From: Neobacillus rhizophilus
Lineage (GTDB): Bacteria > Bacillota > Bacilli > Bacillales > Cytobacillaceae
Direction: 5' to 3'
DNA: 64,000 nucleotides
NCBI RefSeq assembly: GCF_018343535.1
Contig: NZ_JAGYPF010000005.1
Coordinates: 372,001 to 436,000 of the forward strand
Shown here: piece after piece, positions 1 through 8,569 of the stretch
Numbering within the stretch: position 1 is the first letter of the stretch
Layout of the letters: every line of letters starts with the position of its first letter
Position numbers and translations under genes: made by a program
Notes under the pieces: generated by a model
The model's database searches: none
What the model was told of the DNA's origin: nothing
What the model saw: the letters and a program-made list of their open reading frames with translations, nothing else

Positions 1-2
1 TC

Positions 3-1241
3 ATTAAACGTGAAAAAGATGGAACATACTTTGATCGATTTAGGGATCGAATTATGTTTCCGATATTCAACAGAAATGGAAATACGATTGCTTTTTCAGG
101 GAGAACACTAGGGGCCGATGAGCCCAAATATTTAAATAGTCCCGAAACAGCAATCTTTAATAAAAGCAAAATTTTATACAATTACAACTTGGCTAAGCCC
201 AGCATAAAAAAATCCCAGCAGGCAGTTTTATTTGAAGGGTTTGCAGATGTGATTGCCGCTGACCGCGCTGGAATCGAAAATGGCATTGCGACAATGGGGA
301 CATCGTTGACTGATGATCATATCGCTCTTTTGCGTACTAGCGCGCAAATCATCACCATTTGCTATGATTCAGATAAAGCAGGAATTGAAGCAGCGTTTCG
401 AGCTGGCAACCATTTGAACGATGCAGGCTTTCAAATAAAAGTAGCTTTAATGCCTGATGGTATGGACCCGGATGAATATATTAAGAAGAACAGTCCGGAG
501 AAATTTCGCGGCGAGGTAATTGGCGCAAGTTTAACTTGGATGGCTTTTAAAATTCTTTATTTTCGAAGAGGAAAAAATCTTCAGAATGAAGGAGATAGGC
601 TTGCTTATATCGAACAAATAGTAAAAGAAATCAGCAAATTAACAAAAGCCGTTGAAAAGGATCATTATTTGAGGCAAATTGCGGCAGAGTTTTCCCTATC
701 ATTAGATTCCTTAAAACAGCAGGAACAGCAGATTTATTTTGCGGAGAAGAAAAAGGAAATTGGTAAGAACGAACCAAAATCTAAACCGATTCTTGTACAA
801 AAAAAAGTAAATGAATTAAAACCTGCGTATTATAGGGCAGAAAGATGTCTCATTGCTCATATGCTAAAAAGCAGGGATAACACCTATAAGGTGCAGGAGT
901 TACTACAGGGAGATACGTTTAACGAAGATGAACATCAGGCAATCATAACCTATCTTTTGGCATTTTACGAAGAACATATTAACCCTGATTCAAGCGCATT
1001 TTTATCCTATATTCATGATGAAAATCTAAGAAGAATAGTCGCCAACATCGAAATGATGTCAATTAATGATGAATTAAGTCATCAGGAATTAACTGATTAT
1101 ATCAAACAGGTGTTGAAACATAAAAAATTGTTAAAAATAAAGGAAAAAGAAGCTGAGTTAAAAGAAGCGGAGCGACACAGTGATTTTAGGCTGGCTGCTG
1201 CGATTGGAAATGAAATCAATCAATTGCGTAAATCACTATAG
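3..1241 (+). CDS. dnaG: DNA primase DnaG, C-terminal part (5' end outside window)
   Basis: Primase that lays RNA primers for the lagging strand at the replication fork. The reading frame is open from base 3, so the zinc-finger N-terminus lies outside the window. The TOPRIM domain is visible: the EGFADV motif carries the catalytic Glu near nt 234, and the CYDSDKAG motif carries the paired metal-binding Asp residues near nt 360. The rest matches the helicase-binding C-terminal domain. It is followed 43 bp later by sigA, the classic dnaG-sigA macromolecular synthesis order of Bacillus. The true start cannot be seen. Confidence 0.96.
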   Translation: MKREKDGTYFDRFRDRIMFPIFNRNGNTIAFSGRTLGADEPKYLNSPETAIFNKSKILYNYNLAKPSIKKSQQAVLFEGFADVIAADRAGIENGIATMGTSLTDDHIALLRTSAQIITICYDSDKAGIEAAFRAGNHLNDAGFQIKVALMPDGMDPDEYIKKNSPEKFRGEVIGASLTWMAFKILYFRRGKNLQNEGDRLAYIEQIVKEISKLTKAVEKDHYLRQIAAEFSLSLDSLKQQEQQIYFAEKKKEIGKNEPKSKPILVQKKVNELKPAYYRAERCLIAHMLKSRDNTYKVQELLQGDTFNEDEHQAIITYLLAFYEEHINPDSSAFLSYIHDENLRRIVANIEMMSINDELSHQELTDYIKQVLKHKKLLKIKEKEAELKEAERHSDFRLAAAIGNEINQLRKSL

Positions 1242-1284
1242 AGTAATTTAGTGTGTTTGATTATTTGAAGGAGGGGACCCCCGT

Positions 1285-2427
1285 ATGGCTGCTGAAAAAT
1301 CAGCACGTGCAAGCGAGGTCGAGAATGAATTGACCCTTGAGCAAGTGAAAGACCAGTTAACCGCATTGGGTAAAAAAGTTGGTGTCCTTGCCTATGATGA
1401 TATTGCTGAGAAAATGGCAAATTTCGACGTGGAATCCGATCAGATGGATGAGTTTTATGAATTCCTTGGCGACCAGGGAATTGAATTAGTTGGTGATAGT
1501 GATGAAGAGGACGATGATGATCCAAGCATCAAGGCGCTATCAAAAGATGATGATGGCGATGAATTTGATTTAAATGATCTAAGCGTACCTCCAGGTGTAA
1601 AAATCAACGACCCTGTTCGTATGTACTTAAAGGAAATTGGCCGGGTTGATTTGCTTTCTGCTGAAGAGGAAATTAACTTAGCCCACCGCATTGAACAAGG
1701 TGATGAAGAAGCAAAGCGGCGCCTTGCTGAAGCAAACCTCCGTCTTGTTGTTAGTATTGCAAAACGCTACGTTGGCCGTGGCATGTTGTTCCTTGACCTT
1801 ATCCAGGAAGGAAATATGGGTCTCATCAAAGCGGTTGAAAAATTTGATTATCGTAAAGGCTTTAAATTTAGTACATATGCCACATGGTGGATTCGCCAAG
1901 CCATAACCCGCGCCATTGCCGATCAGGCGAGAACAATCCGGATACCAGTGCATATGGTAGAGACAATTAACAAGCTTATTCGTGTTCAGCGTCAGTTGCT
2001 GCAGGATTTAGGCCGGGAACCAACTCCGGAAGAAATTGCCGAAGATATGGACCTGACACCTGATAAGGTAAGGGAAATTTTAAAAATTGCCCAGGAACCT
2101 GTCTCACTTGAAACACCAATTGGTGAAGAAGATGACTCGCACCTTGGAGATTTCATCGAGGATCAGGATGCTACATCCCCTTCAGAACATGCTGCTTATG
2201 AGTTGTTAAAGGAGCAGCTTGAAGATGTTCTCGATACCCTGACGGACCGGGAAGAAAATGTTCTTCGCCTTCGTTTTGGGCTGGATGACGGCCGTACCCG
2301 CACCCTCGAAGAGGTCGGCAAGGTTTTTGGTGTCACCCGCGAGCGAATCCGGCAGATTGAAGCAAAAGCCTTGCGGAAACTGCGTCACCCAAGCCGCAGC
2401 AAACGCCTTAAAGATTTCTTGGAATAA
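1285..2427 (+). CDS. sigA: RNA polymerase principal sigma factor SigA (RpoD)
   Basis: Housekeeping sigma-70 factor that directs RNA polymerase to -10/-35 promoters. The 380 residues are close to the B. subtilis length. After an acidic region 1.1, region 1.2 begins at NDPVRMYLKEIG (about residue 108). Region 2 carries the core-binding and -10 recognition helices (NLRLVVSIAKRYVGRG, then FSTYATWWIRQAITRAI). Region 4 ends with the HTH VTRERIRQIEAKALRKLR that reads the -35 element. The ATG has a strong GAAGGAGGGG site 10 bp upstream. It is probably co-transcribed with dnaG and ends at a strong terminator. Confidence 0.99.
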   Translation: MAAEKSARASEVENELTLEQVKDQLTALGKKVGVLAYDDIAEKMANFDVESDQMDEFYEFLGDQGIELVGDSDEEDDDDPSIKALSKDDDGDEFDLNDLSVPPGVKINDPVRMYLKEIGRVDLLSAEEEINLAHRIEQGDEEAKRRLAEANLRLVVSIAKRYVGRGMLFLDLIQEGNMGLIKAVEKFDYRKGFKFSTYATWWIRQAITRAIADQARTIRIPVHMVETINKLIRVQRQLLQDLGREPTPEEIAEDMDLTPDKVREILKIAQEPVSLETPIGEEDDSHLGDFIEDQDATSPSEHAAYELLKEQLEDVLDTLTDREENVLRLRFGLDDGRTRTLEEVGKVFGVTRERIRQIEAKALRKLRHPSRSKRLKDFLE

Positions 2428-2437
2428 GGCTCAAAAG

Positions 2438-2476
2438 ATAGTTTACTTCTTTTATGAAGTAAACTATTTTTTTTAC
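2438..2476 (+). terminator. Rho-independent terminator of sigA
   Basis: A perfect 12-bp inverted repeat (ATAGTTTACTTC at 2438-2449 with its complement at 2456-2467), a 6-nt loop and a long T run. Confidence 0.9.
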
Positions 2477-2707
2477 TTTTTTTGAAAGCACTTTCTCTTT
2501 TTTCTCTATTTTACTGAATTGTCTCTCATTTTGCAAATATGCCAATTGGTGTTTTCTCCCAAATAGCAACTTAATTATTATTGTAAAAAAGGTGATCTAA
2601 AGTCAATTTTGCCTATTCAGATAAGGTTTATAGTGCTAAATGCCATACCTGATGAGGTTTTTCGCCCCATATTCAGATAATATTATATTTTCTAAAATTT
2701 ATTAAAG
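2477..2707. other. Intergenic stretch upstream of the acyl-CoA dehydrogenase promoter
   Basis: AT-rich sequence between the sigA terminator and the promoter at 2708. I see no ORF with a ribosome site, no RNA gene and no clear repeat here. Confidence 0.5.
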
Positions 2708-2737
2708 TTGAGAATTGTTAGGTGAAAAGAATATAAT
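2708..2737 (+). promoter_or_regulatory. Sigma-A promoter of the acyl-CoA dehydrogenase
   Basis: TTGAGA at 2708-2713 and a consensus TATAAT at 2732-2737, separated by 18 bp. It lies about 37 bp upstream of the start codon. Confidence 0.65.
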
Positions 2738-2741
2738 ATAT

Positions 2742-2757
2742 TTGTAAGCGTATACAT
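2742..2757 (+). promoter_or_regulatory. Candidate CcpA cre site
   Basis: The sequence TTGTAAGCGTATACAT fits the catabolite-responsive-element pattern (TGNAANCG followed by a mirrored half with terminal CA). It lies directly downstream of the TATAAT box, across the expected transcription start, where CcpA binding would repress. This fits a fatty-acid degradation gene being shut off by preferred sugars. The regulation is inferred. Confidence 0.6.
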
Positions 2758-2773
2758 AGATGATTAGGGGGAG

Positions 2774-3919
2774 ATGGACTTGAACTTTGACTTAACATCT
2801 GAACAACAAATGATTAAAAAGACAATTCACCAGTTTGCAGAAGAAGAGGTTGCGCCAGATGCAATAGAACGTGACAGAACAAAACAGTTTCCGACAGATG
2901 TGTTTAAAAAAATGGCAGAAATGGGAATGATGGGACTTCCCTTTCCGGAGGAATACGGCGGGGGAGGGGCAGACACCGTTAGTTTTGCGATTGTGGTGGA
3001 AGAGTTAAGCAGAGTTTGCGGTTCAACAGGTATCACTTATTCAGCGCATATTTCCTTAGGGGGCGCTCCTTTAAACTTATTTGGTACAGAAGAGCAAAAG
3101 GAAACCTATTTAAGACCCATTTGCACAGGCGAATCGTTAGGTGCCTTTGGATTGACAGAGCCAAATGCCGGATCCGATGCCGGGGGAACTAAAACAACCG
3201 CAAAGGAAACGGAAGGCCAGTTTGTCATCAACGGGAATAAATGTTTCATCACGAATGCCAGTTATGCCAAGCATTTGGCACTGACCGCCGTAACGAATGA
3301 AACAAGCGGTAATAAAGAAATCAGTGCCATCATTGTTCCAACGAATACAGCTGGATTTACAGTTATTGATAATTACGAAAAAATGGGCTTAAATTCCTCC
3401 AATACAACTGAGCTTGTTTTAGAGGATGTCAAAGTACCTGTGGAAAACCTGCTGGGAAGACGCGGCGAGGGTTTTAAGCAATTTTTAATTACCCTTGATG
3501 GAGGCAGAATTGGAATCGGCGCCATGGCTGTCGGGATTGCTCAGGGTGCTTACGAGAAAGCGCTAGCCTATGCTAAGGAAAGAAAACAGTTTGGCAAATC
3601 AATTTCATCCTTCCAAGCTATTCAATTTAAGCTGGCTGACATGGCGATGAAAATTGAGCTGGCCCGCAATATGGTCTATAAGGCTGCTTGGTTAAAGGAT
3701 CAAGGAAGAACATTTTCAAAGGAAGCAGCTATGTGTAAATTATATGCATCCGAAATATGTATGGAAGTTACGAGCCAAGCAGTCCAAATTCACGGCGGAT
3801 ACGGCTATATGAAGGAATACCAAGTAGAAAGAATGATGCGTGACGCCAAGCTCTTGGAAATTGGCGAAGGAACATCCGAAGTCCAACGAATGGTTATTTC
3901 AAGGTTAATTGGTTGTTAA
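2774..3919 (+). CDS. Acyl-CoA dehydrogenase (short/medium-chain type, AcdA-like)
   Basis: FAD-dependent flavoenzyme that introduces the alpha-beta double bond in acyl-CoA, the first step of beta-oxidation or branched-chain amino-acid degradation. At 381 residues it has the standard family length. The FAD/substrate signature FGLTEPNAGSDAG is present. The C-terminal GEGTSEVQR motif carries the catalytic base Glu365. A GGGGGAG ribosome site precedes the ATG. The gene stands alone with its own promoter, cre site and terminator. It interrupts the sigA-cccA neighbourhood known from B. subtilis, so it is a lineage-specific insertion. Chain-length specificity cannot be read from sequence. Confidence 0.93.
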   Translation: MDLNFDLTSEQQMIKKTIHQFAEEEVAPDAIERDRTKQFPTDVFKKMAEMGMMGLPFPEEYGGGGADTVSFAIVVEELSRVCGSTGITYSAHISLGGAPLNLFGTEEQKETYLRPICTGESLGAFGLTEPNAGSDAGGTKTTAKETEGQFVINGNKCFITNASYAKHLALTAVTNETSGNKEISAIIVPTNTAGFTVIDNYEKMGLNSSNTTELVLEDVKVPVENLLGRRGEGFKQFLITLDGGRIGIGAMAVGIAQGAYEKALAYAKERKQFGKSISSFQAIQFKLADMAMKIELARNMVYKAAWLKDQGRTFSKEAAMCKLYASEICMEVTSQAVQIHGGYGYMKEYQVERMMRDAKLLEIGEGTSEVQRMVISRLIGC

Positions 3920-3940
3920 AAAATAAATTGGGAACTATAA

Positions 3941-3988
3941 CAAAGAGGCTGAAATAAATAATTATTTTAGCCTCTTTGCTCTTTTTTT
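3941..3988 (+). terminator. Terminator after acyl-CoA dehydrogenase
   Basis: A long hairpin: CAAAGAGGCTGAAAT pairs with ATTTTAGCCTCTTTG, followed by a run of T. Confidence 0.88.
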
Positions 3989-4110
3989 AAAAGATTATAG
4001 TGATAAAATAACTTTAGGGCTTTTCCTTCTGTTCATTTTCAAGTAAAATAGTAGTTGTTTGCAGGCGGTTTTATTTATTTACAGATGTTTATACATAGGG
4101 AGGTAAAATT

Positions 4111-4479
4111 ATGAAAAAGAATCCGGTAATTCCTTACATTCTCATCATGGTTTTTGGGATTGTCCTTATGTTCACTTTGTCTTTTAAAGGACTAGGGGAT
4201 AGTAAGGAGCTTGCTGCTGAGAAAGGTGAAGGCAAAGGCAGTGAGAAAACAGAAGTGGCTGCATCCAAGCCAGAAGACATTTATAAAACAACTTGTATTG
4301 GCTGTCACGGCGATCAATACCAAGGGGTTGTAGGTCCTCCGTTAAAAGGTGTTGGCGACAAGCTTTCTAAAGAAGAACTTAAAAACATCGTGACTCACGG
4401 TAAAGGCTCCATGCCTGCCGGTCTTGTTCCCGAAGATAAAGCAGCTGCAATGGCAGATTGGTTATCGAAACTTAAATAA
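4111..4479 (+). CDS. cccA: Membrane-anchored cytochrome c550 (CccA)
   Basis: Small class I cytochrome c that carries electrons at the outer face of the cytoplasmic membrane. Residues 7-27 form an uncleaved N-terminal membrane anchor. A charged linker (30-54) follows. The haem-attachment motif is C62-I-G-C65-H66, and Met101 in GSMPAG is the likely sixth iron ligand. The 122 residues match B. subtilis CccA closely. An AGGGAGG site lies 7 bp before the ATG. It sits between the acyl-CoA dehydrogenase and trmK with its own terminator, so it is probably monocistronic. Confidence 0.96.
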   Translation: MKKNPVIPYILIMVFGIVLMFTLSFKGLGDSKELAAEKGEGKGSEKTEVAASKPEDIYKTTCIGCHGDQYQGVVGPPLKGVGDKLSKEELKNIVTHGKGSMPAGLVPEDKAAAMADWLSKLK

Positions 4480-4485
4480 TTTGAC

Positions 4486-4522
4486 AAAAGGTCCTTTGCA
4501 TCTGTAAAGGACCTTTTATATT
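4486..4522 (+). terminator. Terminator of cccA
   Basis: AAAAGGTCCTTT pairs with AAAGGACCTTTT around a short loop. Confidence 0.88.
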
Positions 4523-4558
4523 ATTAAGGCATACATATTGAAAAGCAGGTGTGTTAAT

Positions 4559-5281
4559 TTGAATGCAGAAAAATTATCAATGCGTTTAACGGCTGTTGCG
4601 AAATACGTTCCAAAGGAGGCAAGATTAGCAGATATTGGTTCTGATCATGCCTATCTGCCTAGTTACTTGGTTAAGAACGCTGGCATTCCGTTTGCCGTTG
4701 CCGGTGAAGTAGTGAGAGGTCCATACCAATCTGCAAAAAGCAACGTAATGGCAGAAGGACTGTCAGATAGAATTTCAGTCAGGATGGGAGACGGCCTCGA
4801 GGTTATTGAATCTGGTGAGATAGACTGCATTACGATTGCCGGCATGGGTGGCGCTTTGATTGCCAGTATTTTAGAAAATGGAAAAGAAAAGCTGGAAACC
4901 GTCAAGAGGCTTGTGTTACAGCCAAACATTAGCGCCATTTCCATCCGTTTATGGTTTTTGGAAAATGAATGGGAGTTGATTACCGAAGAAATTCTTGAGG
5001 AGGACGGCAAAACCTATGAGATTTTAGTTGCTGAAAAAGGTGATGCAAAACGCCCTTATCAAAAGAATAAAATGGAGATGGAGCTGTTAATGGGACCATT
5101 TCTCATTCGGCACCAAAATGAGATTTTTAAGAAAAAATGGCTGTCTGAAAGCAGCAATTGGGAAAGAGTTAAAAAACAGTTAGAAAACGCTGCTGCGACC
5201 CCTGAAACAGTGGAGAAAAGAAAGGAAATAGAAGATAAGCTAAAACTTGTGGAGGAGGCATTGAAAATTGAAAAAAGCTAA
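4559..5281 (+). CDS. trmK: tRNA (adenine22-N1)-methyltransferase TrmK
   Basis: SAM-dependent methyltransferase that makes m1A22 in tRNA. The SAM-binding motif I is ADIGSDHAYLP, followed by GMGGALI in the core and a helical C-terminal coiled domain. I chose the TTG at 4559 because AGGTG lies 6 bp upstream and the product then begins like B. subtilis TrmK (YqfN). Another in-frame TTG at 4538 would add seven residues. The last 14 bp overlap the next gene, so the two are translationally linked, as in B. subtilis. Confidence 0.93.
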   Translation: MNAEKLSMRLTAVAKYVPKEARLADIGSDHAYLPSYLVKNAGIPFAVAGEVVRGPYQSAKSNVMAEGLSDRISVRMGDGLEVIESGEIDCITIAGMGGALIASILENGKEKLETVKRLVLQPNISAISIRLWFLENEWELITEEILEEDGKTYEILVAEKGDAKRPYQKNKMEMELLMGPFLIRHQNEIFKKKWLSESSNWERVKKQLENAAATPETVEKRKEIEDKLKLVEEALKIEKS

Positions 5282-6383
5282 TGGTCATGAAATTATTCAG
5301 CTGTTTGAAAAATTTGCGCCAAAGAGTCTGGCAATGGAAGGCGATAAAATCGGCCTGCAAATTGGACGCCTTAATCAAAAGGTAGAACGGGTAATGATTG
5401 CCTTGGACATTCTTGATTCCGTCATTGATGAGGCCATTGAAAAAAAGGTTCAGCTTATTATTGCTCATCATCCGCCGATTTTCCGACCATTAAAAAATAT
5501 TATTACTGATACTGTTCAAGGGCAGATAATTGAGAAATTACTCAAACATGATATTGCAGTATACGCTGCCCATACCAACCTAGATGTGGCCAAGGGCGGG
5601 GTAAATGATTGGCTGGCTGAAGCTTTAGGGTTGGAGGATGCAGAGGTTTTAGTTCCTACTTTTGATACAAAATTAAAGAAATTAGTGGTGTTTGTGCCTG
5701 TCAGTCATGCTGATGAACTAAGACAGGCGCTTGGGAACGCCGGTGCAGGTTTTATTGGCAGCTATAGCCATTGCTCATTTACGGCAAACGGTACTGGACG
5801 ATTTTTGCCTGGGGAAGATACGAATCCTTTTATCGGTAAGCCTGGGGAGCTAGAAACGGTCGAAGAGGTTCGGATTGAAACGATTGTACCTGAGCCTATC
5901 TTAAAAAAGGTAATTACCGCTATGATTAAAGCTCATCCATATGAGGAAGTGGCTTATAATGTTTATCCGCTTGAAAATAAAGGAGAGGTACTTGGGCTAG
6001 GCAGAATAGGAAAGATCCCGGAAATGACGTTAGGGGAGTTTGCCGAAAAGGTAAAAGTGGCTCTTGAGGTGGACAGGGTTCGCGTTGTAGGAGATTTGCA
6101 GGCCAAAGTGAAAAAGGCTGCCGTCTTAGGGGGCGATGGCAATAAATATTATTCCCATGCCAAATTCAAAGGGGCGGACGTGTACGTGACAGGGGATATT
6201 TATTATCACACCGCACATGATGCGATGATGGATGGCTTGAATATGATTGACCCAGGACATAATGTTGAAAAGGTCATGAAAAAAGGCCTGACCGAAACGT
6301 TGCAGACATTATGCCAGGAAGCAGGATATGAAGTGGAGATTTTTCCTTCACAAATTCATACCGATCCTTTTCAATTCATATAA
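5268..6383 (+). CDS. yqfO: NIF3-family metal-binding protein YqfO (GTP cyclohydrolase type 2-like)
   Basis: Conserved NIF3/DUF34 protein annotated in many genomes as GTP cyclohydrolase 1 type 2, though the physiological reaction is not settled. Metal-ligand motifs are the HHPP in IIAHHPPIF near the N-terminus and GDIYYHTAHDA near the C-terminus. The middle third (about residues 130-235) is the extra CutA/PII-like insertion found in the long Firmicute form, with AHPYEEVAYNVYPLEN. At 371 residues it has the full-length Bacillus architecture. The TTG start has a strong GGAGGAGG 9 bp upstream and overlaps trmK. Confidence 0.93.
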   Translation: MKKANGHEIIQLFEKFAPKSLAMEGDKIGLQIGRLNQKVERVMIALDILDSVIDEAIEKKVQLIIAHHPPIFRPLKNIITDTVQGQIIEKLLKHDIAVYAAHTNLDVAKGGVNDWLAEALGLEDAEVLVPTFDTKLKKLVVFVPVSHADELRQALGNAGAGFIGSYSHCSFTANGTGRFLPGEDTNPFIGKPGELETVEEVRIETIVPEPILKKVITAMIKAHPYEEVAYNVYPLENKGEVLGLGRIGKIPEMTLGEFAEKVKVALEVDRVRVVGDLQAKVKKAAVLGGDGNKYYSHAKFKGADVYVTGDIYYHTAHDAMMDGLNMIDPGHNVEKVMKKGLTETLQTLCQEAGYEVEIFPSQIHTDPFQFI

Positions 6384-6384
6384 G

Positions 6385-6414
6385 AAGAGGCTGACCTTTG
6401 TCAGCCTCTTTCGC
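6385..6414. terminator. Bidirectional terminator between yqfO and ispH
   Basis: AAGAGGCTGA pairs with TCAGCCTCTT between two convergent genes. The ispH stop lies immediately beside it. Confidence 0.8.
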
Positions 6415-7359
6415 TTAGCTTTCTCTTTTTACTTTCGGCAAGATTTTTGCCAATGGAACGTTTTTCTTGCGTTCCCATGTAGCTTCATTAATTGGATCGA
6501 ATTGTTCAAGGAACGCGATGACTTCCTTCGTAATTGGTGTCGGAGTTGATGCACCCGCAGTAACAGCTACTGCTTTGGCGTCCTTAATCCAATCAATGTC
6601 AAGTTCTGTTATATCAGCAATCCTATATGCTGTTGTACCAGCAATTTCCTGAGAAACCTGAGCAAGGCGATTAGAATTATTGCTTTTTGGATCACCGACG
6701 ACAATGGTGACATCCGCTTGTTTAGCCTGCTCGGCAACAGCTTCCTGCCGGATTTGGGTGGCATGGCATATCTCATTAAATACCTCGACATGGGGATATT
6801 TTTCTTTTACCTTTTCCATCGTATCGAAAACGTCCCATTGGCTCATGGTTGTTTGGTTAGTGACAATGAGTTTATCATAATCGAGATTCAATGCTTCGAC
6901 ATCAGCAGGTGTTTCCACAAGGTGGACCATGCTAGGTGCCACTCCAAGTGCCCCTTCAGGCTCTGGATGCCCTTTTTTGCCGATGTAAATCGTTTGGTAT
7001 CCTTCCCTGGCCTTTTCTTCAATAAGGTCATGCGTCCTGGTTACATCCGGGCAGGTCGCGTCAATGGCGACTAGCCCTTTCTTTTTCGCAAGTTCCCTTA
7101 CCTCTGGCGAGATGCCGTGGGCTGTAAAAATAACGGTCCCTTTGTCAACTTTCTCTAAGATATCAAGACGATTCTTTCCGTCAAGGGTGATGATTCCTTC
7201 TTCTTCAAAGGCATCTGTAACATGTTTATTGTGAACAATCATCCCCAAAATGTAGATGGGACGAGGCAGCGTTTTATCTAATGCCGCATTTCTTGCAATG
7301 ACCATGGCATCAACAACACCATAACAATAACCACGCGGCGAAATTTTAACGATTTGCAT
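6415..7359 (-). CDS. ispH: 4-hydroxy-3-methylbut-2-enyl diphosphate reductase IspH
   Basis: Last enzyme of the MEP isoprenoid pathway. It reduces HMBPP to IPP and DMAPP with a 4Fe-4S cluster. The three cluster cysteines are seen in order: C12 in PRGYCYG, one in DATCPDVT and one in NEICHATQ. The catalytic TNQTTMS segment and the SSNS-type loop (SNNSNRL) are also present. The 314 residues fit the family. An AGGACTTC-type ribosome site precedes the start. ispG, the preceding pathway step, lies 8.6 kb downstream on the same strand. Confidence 0.97.
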   Translation of the reverse strand: MQIVKISPRGYCYGVVDAMVIARNAALDKTLPRPIYILGMIVHNKHVTDAFEEEGIITLDGKNRLDILEKVDKGTVIFTAHGISPEVRELAKKKGLVAIDATCPDVTRTHDLIEEKAREGYQTIYIGKKGHPEPEGALGVAPSMVHLVETPADVEALNLDYDKLIVTNQTTMSQWDVFDTMEKVKEKYPHVEVFNEICHATQIRQEAVAEQAKQADVTIVVGDPKSNNSNRLAQVSQEIAGTTAYRIADITELDIDWIKDAKAVAVTAGASTPTPITKEVIAFLEQFDPINEATWERKKNVPLAKILPKVKRES

Positions 7360-7449
7360 ATATGAAGTCCTCCAAAAGGATTTTAGTAGATTATATGTCC
7401 ATTATATAAAACTAATAGATATATTACAAAGAGACATTTTTCCTGCCCA

Positions 7450-7482
7450 AAATAGTAAAGAATGCCGGAGGCCGGCATTCTT
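7450..7482 (-). terminator. Terminator of yqfQ
   Basis: AAGAATGCCGG (7458-7468) pairs perfectly with 7472-7482. On the minus strand it is followed by a T-rich tract. It separates yqfQ from the ispH leader. Confidence 0.7.
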
Positions 7483-7485
7483 ACG

Positions 7486-8226
7486 TTAAATATATAATTT
7501 TGGTATCGAGGTTCCTTTTGGGTGCTGTCTTTTTTCCTGCGCACTTGTCTTGTGTGTGCTTTTTCTACTGCTTTTCCTGTCGGAACTGGTTTGCTGAGTT
7601 CCTTTTCGACTCGTTTTTTTAGATGAAGTTTTGGTTGTTGGATTTGTTGATGTTAAGCGGCTGCTAGAGGATTCTTCCCCTGAATGATTTTTCTTTTCAT
7701 TCGATTCTTCCTTATCTGAATCAGAGCTTTTTAAACCGCGATATAACTTCCATAAGGCTGGCAGATTTCTCACTAATGGACCATACTGCTGGATCATCGG
7801 GCCGATTGTCTGGGCAGTCTTTATAACTTGTTGTGTATTGTTAAGAATACTTGATAGTCCACCCGGGTTAGACAAGGATTGGAGCAATCCGCCTCCTCCT
7901 GCGGCTCTGCCGGCACCCTGCATCCCCATCAGGCCGCCAGGTCCACCGCCGCCCATCATTCCGCCTGGACCGCCCATGCGGTTTCCTCCACCCAAAAGCC
8001 TAGAGAGTAATCCGCCGCCCCTGCCCATTTGTTGTCCGCCCATTCCGCCAAAGGGATTTCCTTGCGGGCCCATCATTTGATTTCTTCCACCGCCAAACAG
8101 TCCTCCACCGGGTCTCATCATTTGATTTCCCCCGCCTAATAAACCGCCTGGTCTGCCCATCATTGATCCACCGCCGCCAAACGGTCCCATTCCCCCTGGC
8201 ATTGGGAATCTAGGTCCTGGTTGCAT
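7486..8226 (-). CDS. yqfQ: YqfQ/VrrA-family Gly-Met-Pro-rich protein
   Basis: A 246-residue protein of unknown function that I place in the YqfQ family from its opening MQPGPRFPMPGGM and its position. Residues 1-110 are low-complexity Gly/Met/Pro with repeated GGGNQMMRPGG-like units. A conserved central segment (about 115-175) contains SILNNTQQVIKTAQTIGP and NLPALWKLYRGL. The C-terminus is Ser/Lys/Thr-rich and very basic. The ATG at 8226 has GAGAGGAGG 9 bp upstream. An upstream in-frame extension is unlikely to be translated. B. anthracis VrrA-like coat or spore roles are only a guess. Confidence 0.85.
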   Translation of the reverse strand: MQPGPRFPMPGGMGPFGGGGSMMGRPGGLLGGGNQMMRPGGGLFGGGRNQMMGPQGNPFGGMGGQQMGRGGGLLSRLLGGGNRMGGPGGMMGGGGPGGLMGMQGAGRAAGGGGLLQSLSNPGGLSSILNNTQQVIKTAQTIGPMIQQYGPLVRNLPALWKLYRGLKSSDSDKEESNEKKNHSGEESSSSRLTSTNPTTKTSSKKTSRKGTQQTSSDRKSSRKSTHKTSAQEKRQHPKGTSIPKLYI

Positions 8227-8569
8227 ACCATAAAACCTCCTCTCGTTTTTCAGCACATGAAGACACCGTTTTCCCATAAAAAAGAAATTATAAAAGGAAA
8301 AAGTGCGAATGGGGAAAACTTCTTGAACATGTGCGGAATTTCCACTTTTACCCTCTTGAATTACAATATGCATACACCTTGTTTTTGTTTAGGTATTATA
8401 CTCAGAATCAAATGAAATTTATGGTTTTAAAAGCTGTAGGAAAGTAAAAGATGATAATAGCTGGAGATTTCCCTTGAACTCTACTATAATTACTTGATGG
8501 ACGTGAAATTCGCAGGTCCCCCAATCATTTGACTTAAAAATAAGATATTTTTATATAAGGAGTACGTAA
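8227..8569. other. Divergent intergenic region between yqfQ and cshB
   Basis: This region must hold promoters for both genes. The best plus-strand -10 is a TATAAT at 8485-8490, without a good -35. TTGACT (8529) with TATATA (8552) has ideal spacing but would start transcription downstream of the cshB ribosome site, so I do not call it. I see no small gene or repeat. Confidence 0.4.

Noticed and set aside
8529..8557. TTGACT/TATATA promoter before cshB
   Set aside because: It would start transcription past the ribosome-binding site.
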